Below, piece after piece: positions 52,201 to 61,200 of a stretch of DNA of 64,000 nucleotides. The stretch lies in NCBI RefSeq assembly GCF_932526225.1, contig NC_064046.1:5133306-5197305 (forward strand). Direction: 5' to 3'. Numbering within the stretch: position 1 is the first letter of the stretch; every line of letters starts with the position of its first letter. Below the pieces are notes generated by a model. The model was not told the DNA's origin and made no database searches. It worked only from the letters and a program-made list of their open reading frames with translations. Made by a program: the position numbers and the translations under genes. Source of the DNA: Nematostella vectensis. Taxonomy: Eukaryota > Cnidaria > Anthozoa > Actiniaria > Edwardsiidae.

Positions 52201-55200
52201 ATGAATGTGGGGCTGGCAGTACCAGAATTCCCTGTCGACCTGTTTATCAGCCTTGAGGACACCGAGTCCTGGGAAGATATAATTAAGCAACCGTTACAGT
52301 AAGCAAGCAAATAATCAAGGAAAACCGTAAAAGACTAAATAAGTATACTCTATTATATGGCTACGATAGTATGCGCGCTGTGATTGGCTAATTTGTAGTC
52401 GTGACATTCCCGTATTGCCCGTCTCTGAGGGCATTACGGAAATCCGTATTGCCCTACGGAAAAAAATTGACAATCTTCTGGTTTTTTTTTTAAAAAATTT
52501 TCCACCTTCAAACTGCAAAACGAGCGACAGTGAACATTTGAGTAGAGAATTCTAACACCCAGAAGAAACAGAAATGTTTAATTGGTGGGCCGTCTTTTTC
52601 CGTATTCGGAGCGGGACATTTTGTGAGCTTTTTTCTGTTGCTTTGTTCGGTTGCACGAATTTCGCTAAAACAAAATCGACCAAAAAACCAAAGCAAATAA
52701 ACAAGAAACAAACAGGTTTTCAAGTTGATAATGGGAAAGGACGAGCACTTTGAGTTAGAGTTTTATTATCCTGAAGAGATTGAAGAGGACAATTTTGACA
52801 AAAAGAAAAAACAATAAGATGACGAGCCGCCACCGAAAGCCAAGAAATATACAAAGCTTATTTATATTGGATAAACAAACAAATGAATAAATTACAAGGG
52901 GTATAAAGACCCAGAAAAGTCTCTTTAAGATAAGTACTACCTATTATTTGTAAATGCAATATTTCCATCAAATCATAGAGCAGCACAAAGCGATAGGCCT
53001 TTTCATTTTACTTTAGAAGTTTGTTCCCTACATACCATGGAGTTTTTGAACTACAGTCCATTCATGCCATAAAGACTGACATCTGAGCTTTTTTTGTTAT
53101 TGTTTGGATCAACTTCACCTATGATAAAACCTGTAGCTTCCAAAAGGTGCAAATAGAAAGAAAATAGCCCTCAAAGTCGTCCAATTACTTGTTGTTGAAT
53201 CTTTTCACTCATTTACATTTTTGATTTGGCAGCGCGCGAGTGTTTCTTGTTTTCCCGCCTTTTTTTAATCGATTGATATTTGCACGAAAGCGAAAGTTGA
53301 TTTGTTTTCTTGTCATTTTTATTTGAAAAAGCCATATAATAAACAACTTACTAACCTCGACCGTTCGGTCATACCGGGAAATATAAAAAAATATCGCAAA
53401 GCCTCGGTCGATACGCCAAAGCCTCAGTTTGATATTTCCCGGCATGACCTCACTCTCGTTTAGTAAGTAGTTAATAATTCTCAAGCTATGAAAAATACTC
53501 TTAAAGAGCCCTTGTCAGCCACACCTTTGTTAAAATCTTCTTTTAATATTGAAAGGCACATAAGGTGATAAAAGCTCAAAATAACCATCTAAAAACAAAG
53601 TTTAAAGCTCTATTAAAAAATACTGCATTCATCCCCCAAATCAGCCGATGATGCCTTTTCACACTTGGTATTTTGCTAGGATAACAAAATGGCGGCTGAC
53701 ATAGGGTGTTTAAGTCTTCTTTTTTGTACAGCACCTATTAGAAGGTCTCTAAGCACTTTGCATATACTAGTTTGCTATCATGAGTGTTGAGATTGTGTCA
53801 TTGAAGTAACACAGGTCAGAATCCCTTGTGTCCAACAACAGCTTTATGAAGTGTAATGGAGACAGGACATGTGTATTTATGACACCTCTCACATGAGTGG
53901 AACAAGGGGTAGACAGAGGGGATTGCTGCTTCCCCAATTTACAGACTTTACCTAAAAATGTGAAAGTCCTGGATCAGCTTGTCTCACCTGGTTTAAGCTT
54001 CTGCTCACTAGTGGAGGTTCCCTGGACTGTTGGCCATAGTCAATGTACTCTATCAGGGATTGTGGAAACTCCTTGAAGTGTGGAATAGAAGCCAGGTGCT
54101 GGCAGTAGTGTGGGTAGTCCTTCAACCTGACAAATGGCATAGTATGTAAGCATTTAGGGGGAGTCCTTCAACCTGACAAATGGCATAGCATGTAAGCATT
54201 TAGGGGGAGTCCTTCAACCTGACAAATGGCATAGCATGTAAGCATTTAGGGGGAGTCCTTCAACCTGACAAATGGCTTAGTGTGTTGGCATTTAGGGGGA
54301 GTCCTTCAACCTGACAAATGGCATAGCATGTAAGCATTTAGGGGTAGTCCTTCAACCTGACAAATGGCATAGTATGTAAGCATTTAGGGGGAGTCCTTCA
54401 ACCTGACAAATGGCATAGCATGTAAGCATTTAGGGGTAGTCCTTCAACCTGACAAATGGCATAGCATGTAAGCATTTAGGGGGAGTCCTTCAACCTGACA
54501 AATGGCATAGCATGTAAGCATTTAGGGGAAGTCCTTCAACCTGACAAATGGCTTAGTGTGTTAGCATTTAGGGGGAGTCCTTCAACCTGACAAATGGCTT
54601 AGTGTGTTAGCATTTAGGGGGAGTCCTTCAACCTGACAAATGGCTTAGTGTGTTGGCATTTAGGGGGAGTCCTTCAACCTGACAAATGGCATAGCATGTA
54701 AGCATTTAGGGGTAGTCCTTCAACCTGACAAATGGCATAGTATGTAAGCATTTAGGGGAAGTCCTTCAACCTGACAAATGGCATAGTATGTAAGCATTTA
54801 GAGGTAGTCCTTCAACCTGACAAATGGCATAGGATGTAAGCATTTAGGGGAAGTCCTTCAACCTGACAAATGGCATAGTATGTAAGCATTTAGGGGGAGT
54901 CCTTCAACCTGACAAATGGCATAGCATGTTAGCATTTAGGGGGAGTCCTTCAACCTGACAAATGGCATAGTATGTTGGCATTTAGGGGGAGTCCTTCAAC
55001 CTGACAAATGGCATAGCATGTAAGCATTTAGGGGGAGTCCTTCAACCTGACAAATGGCATAGCATGTAAGCATTTAAGAGTAGTCCTTTAACCTGACAAA
55101 TCACATAGTATGTTGGCATACAGCAAACTGTGAATACTCTTTTGATTTCAAGTGAATCCAGGTGGAATCCTACTGCAATTTTGAGTAATCTGCGAACTCA

Positions 55201-58200
55201 TGCTCATGAATTCCAAGCGACAAAACACATTACACCTTCCTTCATTCAAAAGCCTTGAGCTGTTTTTATTTGCCTACACTTAGATGGCTCCTAATCATGC
55301 CATCTCACAGCAATGACCAATAGAGAGTACAACTGCATTCTATTACAAATTCAAGACTTGACTGATGAAACATCTCGGTGAGAGTTCTCAGAATATTCAA
55401 ATCACAATTATAGAGGTAAGTCTAACCTTGTCTTGAATCTGTCCAAAGCAGCTATACCAAACATGTACATTTTACTGCCATAGGGCTTGCGCAATGCATC
55501 AAGAACATAACGAAGAGCTATGCCAAGAGCCATATACCTGAAAAAGTAACATATAGCCCATTACTACCATAACATTAACATTAGACTAAAAGTTCAAGTT
55601 TTCTATAAGTCAAAAGATAGTCAACGAGGCACATGGCCTCATTAGAAAACAAGAACGAGTAGTCTAATTCTTTTAGTATAAATCCACTCACATACTACCT
55701 TTAAATAAATTATGATTGTAACATTTCTCAGAAATAAATAACTGCTTTTGTTGGGACATTTTGCTACTCATTATCTATGGCTTGATAGATAAAGAGTACT
55801 GGAGCCAATAAAATTGGGAGATTTGTGATAGTATGCGAATGGATTTATACTAAATCACTATATATGACTTTATTTGACTATATTGAAATGTTTCCTAGTT
55901 TGATAAGTTTACGAGTCTCTCTTATCAAATTACCAAAATAGTAACTTACGTAACAAGGCCTTGCTCGATGATTCCACCAAAGAGACAAGCTGTGGTGTGA
56001 AGCTCCTTATCAGGATACTGAGGGAAGAATCTGTACTCCTCAAACAAATTACGCAGCATGCACAGAAAAATGTCCTAAAGAGTAATCAGAAGAAAACACA
56101 TAAGCATTGTTGCACACAGTGCTTGTAGGAAAATGTATGTAAGAAAAGAGTAATCAGAAGAAAACACATAAGCATTTTTGCACACAGTGCTTGTAGAAAA
56201 ACGTATGTATGAAAAGAGTAATCAGAAGAAAACACATAAGCATTGTTGCACACAGTGCTTGTAGAAAAACGTATGTAAGATGACAAGCCATGCTGCCTAC
56301 TGGATTTATGAAATCTTAATCTATCTCTAATTCTAATAGTTTAGAATCACACTACTGGAAGGACTAAGGATGCATAAATGCATCAAGAATCCCCTGTGGC
56401 TTATAGATAACAATGTAAAAACTTGTGAATTTTTCATGGTGTACATAGTATGTGCTAGTGGTTTACCTGAAACTAAGGCTCACATTGTACTTCTTCATCA
56501 GTGCCTATTTGTCCAGTAGGTTTATTGGAATTGGGAACTTAACTATTGGCCAATGGACATATAGAGGTTGGTTGAAGAGAGACTCCAGCTTATGAGGGAG
56601 TCAATTTGGTTTCTAGCTCCATGCCCTAATACATTTTACATATGCTTGATCTAATTAGGAGTCCCCCTCCCTTTCTTGTTTGGGCTTTTAACTTTTTTTG
56701 TCATCTTCATTACCGCATTAATGCTGATGATCACGTTAGAAGAGTTATAACATACATTTTATATATGCTTTATCTAATGAGATCTCACCCTTTCTTTTTT
56801 ATTTGGGCTATCTTTGAACTTCTTCAGCATCTCCAACACCTCATCAATACTGATGGTCGGGTTAGGAGGGTGGTTATATATTCGCTGGAAATATGAGTTG
56901 GCCTCATCCTCCACGTCCTTGCCGAATGATTGATCCATTCCTGGCCATACTTGGGAGACATCTGGTAAATAGAGAATTATCCTTACTCCAAGAAGACAGT
57001 TGATACTGATACTAAGCATGGGTTACAATAACATTTTTCCTTATTTTATTGGAAAGGAATGTGCATATAGTTATAAACATGACTACTGCTGCTCGTTTAC
57101 CCTGTCTTATTTTCTCTGCTGCTTGATTGCGCTGCTGTTGTTGCTGAGCCATAAGCACTTGCTGCTGCTGCTGCATGAGGGAACTACTGCCTAGAGGCTT
57201 GTGTCCCCCAAGGCCTGCAAGCATCCTAAAGCTGTCAGTAGATGAACCACTCTGACCAAGGCCACCTTGCTGCAGTGGCTGGAAGAGCTGGGAAGACCCC
57301 AAGACAGGAGACAACATGCCAGAACTAGTCGACGATGTTGGAAGCTGGCCAAGTTGGGAAGTAGGTGACGGCTTCTGGATAGGCTGGGTCAAGCCAGAGC
57401 CAATGTTCCCAACCGCTCCCAAACCACTGGTGGAGACCATCGTTGAACCCAGGAGAGGATGAGGGGGGAAAGATGGCAGCTGAGAGCTGGGTGTGACAGG
57501 AGAGCTCGACAGCGTAGGCGAGATGCCAAGGCTTGATAGTGGGTCTACTTGACCAGCAAGGGGAGTGGGCAGGGCAGAGTCCAGGCTTCCTTGCCGTTTC
57601 AACTGAGGTCCCCCACCACTGGTTGAGGCAGATCTTGGCTTCATCAGGGGGCCATGGTTGACTATCATCTGACGAATGACCTCTACCATCCCAGGGGGAA
57701 CTTGGCTGAAAATGGTAATCAGAGTTGAAATTGTCATGAAATAGTTGAGAGAAGTAATGGATTGCCTGCTTAAGAGAAGTACAGCAATGATTGATTGCCC
57801 AAGAGAAACACAGCAGAAAAAACTCACATGGTAATGAGTTCGTCTTTATCAATAGTGTTCCACTGTACCCATTTTCCAGGTTTAAGATTTGACTTACCTG
57901 GTAGCCAAGTAGACCTGAAGGCAGGACAGCATGGTGGACACAGTCTCGGCAGGCAGTTGGATGCTCTTTGGCAGTTCCTTGTCAAGTGAGATGCCTACAA
58001 GAGTTGGGCACCGCCGTTTAAGAAATGTGATGGTTGCTTGAGCAAATTCCTCCTGTAAAAAGCCATGTTAATCAGAAACAAGCAATTAGAACTTTCTGCT
58101 AGATACTGACTGGTGTGTCTCTAAAACCTTTTAATAGGTACTGTCTACAGCATACATACAAATAGCATAACTTTGCTGGGCATAGTAAAGTAGCATATTT

Positions 58201-61200
58201 TCACAGAGTTTAGAGCTTTTTCACTTATAACAAAATTAAGGACATTTATCATTTCAATCAATTTTCCATCTGTTGTTATCATATTTCTTCTTGCAGTAGT
58301 TATAATATGGTATGGTTAAGGTAGCATTAACCCTTTCACTATCAAAACGGCCAAAAGCGGCCAAACGGAAATGTGACGTTTTTCCTGGAGCGGCCAATTT
58401 GCATACAACTCAAAACAATCGTCCCCCTCCTCCCTAGGGAATTCATGCTGCAGGAAAACACGTGGACTATTGTTCTTACGACATTAGCCAATCAAATCCC
58501 ACCAACTGCGCATAATTTTTCATTGCATAAGGTGCGTGAGCGCCGACCGAAAACTTATCAGTCACCCCTGTACTGCAAACATGGCGGAATCTTTAGCGAT
58601 CGATGCGAGCGAATTTAGAGCGATTTTTGGTGTTAATCCTGACGAGAATGATGATGTAAACAATTCTGAAAATGAGTTTCAGGGTTTTGAACTTTCTTCT
58701 GAGGAAGAAAGCGAAGACGAGAGCGATGAAGATAGTGTTAAAAATTGGTCGGAGCAACTCACGCATTTCGACCTCGAGGGCTTCACCGGGCAACAACGGT
58801 TGAAGAAAACGGTATCAGAAGATGCAAAAGCTGAAGACTATTTTAGCTTGATGTTTTCGGATGAACTTATTGGTTTAATTTCTGACGAAACTAACCGATA
58901 TGCACAATTTATTATCGGGCAGAAGGCCGATAGAGAGGCACGGCTGGCGAAGTGGAAGGACGTCACTCCCGACGAACTCCGCATGTTCCTTGGGGTAGCG
59001 CTCGTGATGGGGATTAATTCCTTGCCACAGCAAGCCCTTTATTGGTCCCAAAACCCCCTATTTGGAAACCTTGGGATTCAGGACGTGATCCCCAAGACAA
59101 GGTTTGAAGAGATTGCCCAATTCCTACACTTCAGCGATCCGAATAACGAGCCACAACGTGGGGACGCCGATTACGACCGTCTCTTTAAAGTTCGCCCGGT
59201 ACTGAGCAATGTCTTAAAAAGTATCCAGCAAGCTTACGAGCCCTCAAAGGACATATCAGGCGATGAGGGAATGATTGCCTTCAAGGGAAGACTTGGTTTT
59301 CGCCAATATATGCCTGCAAAGCCGACGAAATACGGCATAAAAGTGTGGATGGCGGCCGACGCGAACAACGGCTACGTGTGCAACTACAAAGTTTACCTTG
59401 GGCAAGAAAACAGACAGCGTGTCCATGGACTCGGCTACGATGTGGTTATGGATATGGCTAAGCCTTTCCTTAACAGTTACAGACACATCTTCTGTGATAA
59501 CTTTTTTACAACTGTTCGGCTTTTTGACCACTTGCTAGATCAAAAAACCTATGCATGCGGGACTGTGCGCGTGAATCGCAGGGAATTGCCGCCATGTGCC
59601 AAAGAGAAGTTGCAGCCCGGTGAAATGCTTCAGCGTCAGCGAGGCCAGCTCCTCTTCACAAAATGGCACGACAAGAGGGATGTCAGTCTTCTTTCGACAA
59701 ATGTTCCCCCTCTTGAGCCGGGTCGCACAGTGAGAAGAAAGTATCGCAGCCGCAAAGAAATAGACATCGAAAACCGAAGGTGACGGATGTTTACACGGCG
59801 CACATGGGAGGAGTTGACCGCGCGGACCAGCTCCGATCGTTTTATTCCTCGGGCTGGCAATCGCGTAAATGGTATAAATACGTGTTTTGGTTTTTGTTCA
59901 ATCTGGCAGTGACAAACGCATTCGTCCTTGAAGGATTTAAGCGCCAATTACAAGGAAAGGCGAAGAGGACTGTTATCGTTTTCAAGACAGAACTAGCGCA
60001 ATCGCTTATTGCTAAGTTCAACTCGAGAAAGCGCCCACGAGTCCCTGCTCCCCCAACTCCCCAGAACATCCCAGCCTCAGCTCATGTCGCCACTCATGTA
60101 GAAGGAAGGAAGAGGGCATGTGTTCTTTGCAGCAAGAAGGGAAAAACGACCCCGAAAGGCTACAAGATCGAGACGTACTATGAGTGCGCGGTCTGCAAAG
60201 TCGGTCTCTGTCGTAAAGGTTGCCACCAGGCATTCCATGAAATGGACCATGGCACGGCATAAACTATCATAGTACAGACTTTATTTTTACACTATTTCTT
60301 ATGACTATATGCTTACAACTACCTTTATTATATGTTCTATTTATATTTTGTGTCTAAGATAAACAATAATCTTGTAAATGATGCAAAATTTGAGATCATT
60401 GGTAAAGAAGATGGCGCGAAATTTGAATTTTTGTATGAAATTGTAAATTCAAATCATTATAGCTCTAAGCAATAGTGGCAAAAACGCCAATATTTCGGTT
60501 CATTAAAAACTTCATTATCTGCACTACTTGTTTCTGTGCTTTATTCTTTACAATCTGCCTCCAAAACCTACTGAGCATGCATGTTTTGTTTTGGTGTGTA
60601 AATTAGTGGGGAATGCTAATTAGGCTCCAGGAACAGCAGGATGTGACACACATTGTGCTTCAGTAGTGAAAGGGTTAAGGATAATAGTGGAGCTTATAAT
60701 AATAGTGCTTTACTATAATAAATGCGGCAAATTCTGAATGTTTCACAGTTTTTTAGTTTTACCTGGTGTTCCCTCAGCTTGTCATTCATCCATTTGTCCA
60801 GTTTGAGGTATTCACGTCGTGAGGCCAGTGCGGCCAGGTCAATAACAAATGAGAATGGTTGACCAACAAGCATCATTGAAAGTGCCTGGAAAATAAAATC
60901 AAATCATAGATTCAGTTTCAGTTTATTCTTTATATAAAAAATCCTATTTTTGTTTATATAGCTAAAAAAATGTATTTTGTGATGCAAGAGAGCTGCATAC
61001 TATAAGCCTTGATAATATCAAAGGGTCTATTTAATTCTCTAAGGCCTTACAAATTAATTGCATACTAGAATTTTCACAAAGAAAACTCCTAAAGTCTGTT
61101 GCTCTGTCTTTGGTTACACATGGTTTTGTAGGCTATGAAACCCTATGCAAATGAATGCCTATCACAGTAGTTGTTGAGCTCATGTTCACTGTGTGTACCT

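Larger units (their letters stand above)
48554..54126 (-). other. CNOT1: CNOT1 exons 12-19: end of HEAT, linker and MIF4G domain
   Basis: Exons 54126-53988, 52268-52124, 51307-51138, 50537-50358, 49869-49753, 49385-49335, 48964-48827 and 48610-48554. Exon 12 has [16 protein letters not shown]; exon 13 is a Ser/Pro linker. Exons 14-19 form the MIF4G domain, which docks CAF1 (CNOT7/8) and DDX6: [62 protein letters not shown] and [11 protein letters not shown]. Acceptors of exons 12 and 18 carry tandem copies upstream. Confidence 0.95.

Noticed and set aside
54116-55130. Possible CRISPR-like array with 46-bp period
   Set aside because: No variable spacers; the unit is a copied intron-exon border.
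57325-57852. Minus-strand frame of 175 codons
   Set aside because: Alternative frame over CNOT1 exon 8; the correct frame joins exons 7 and 9 in phase.
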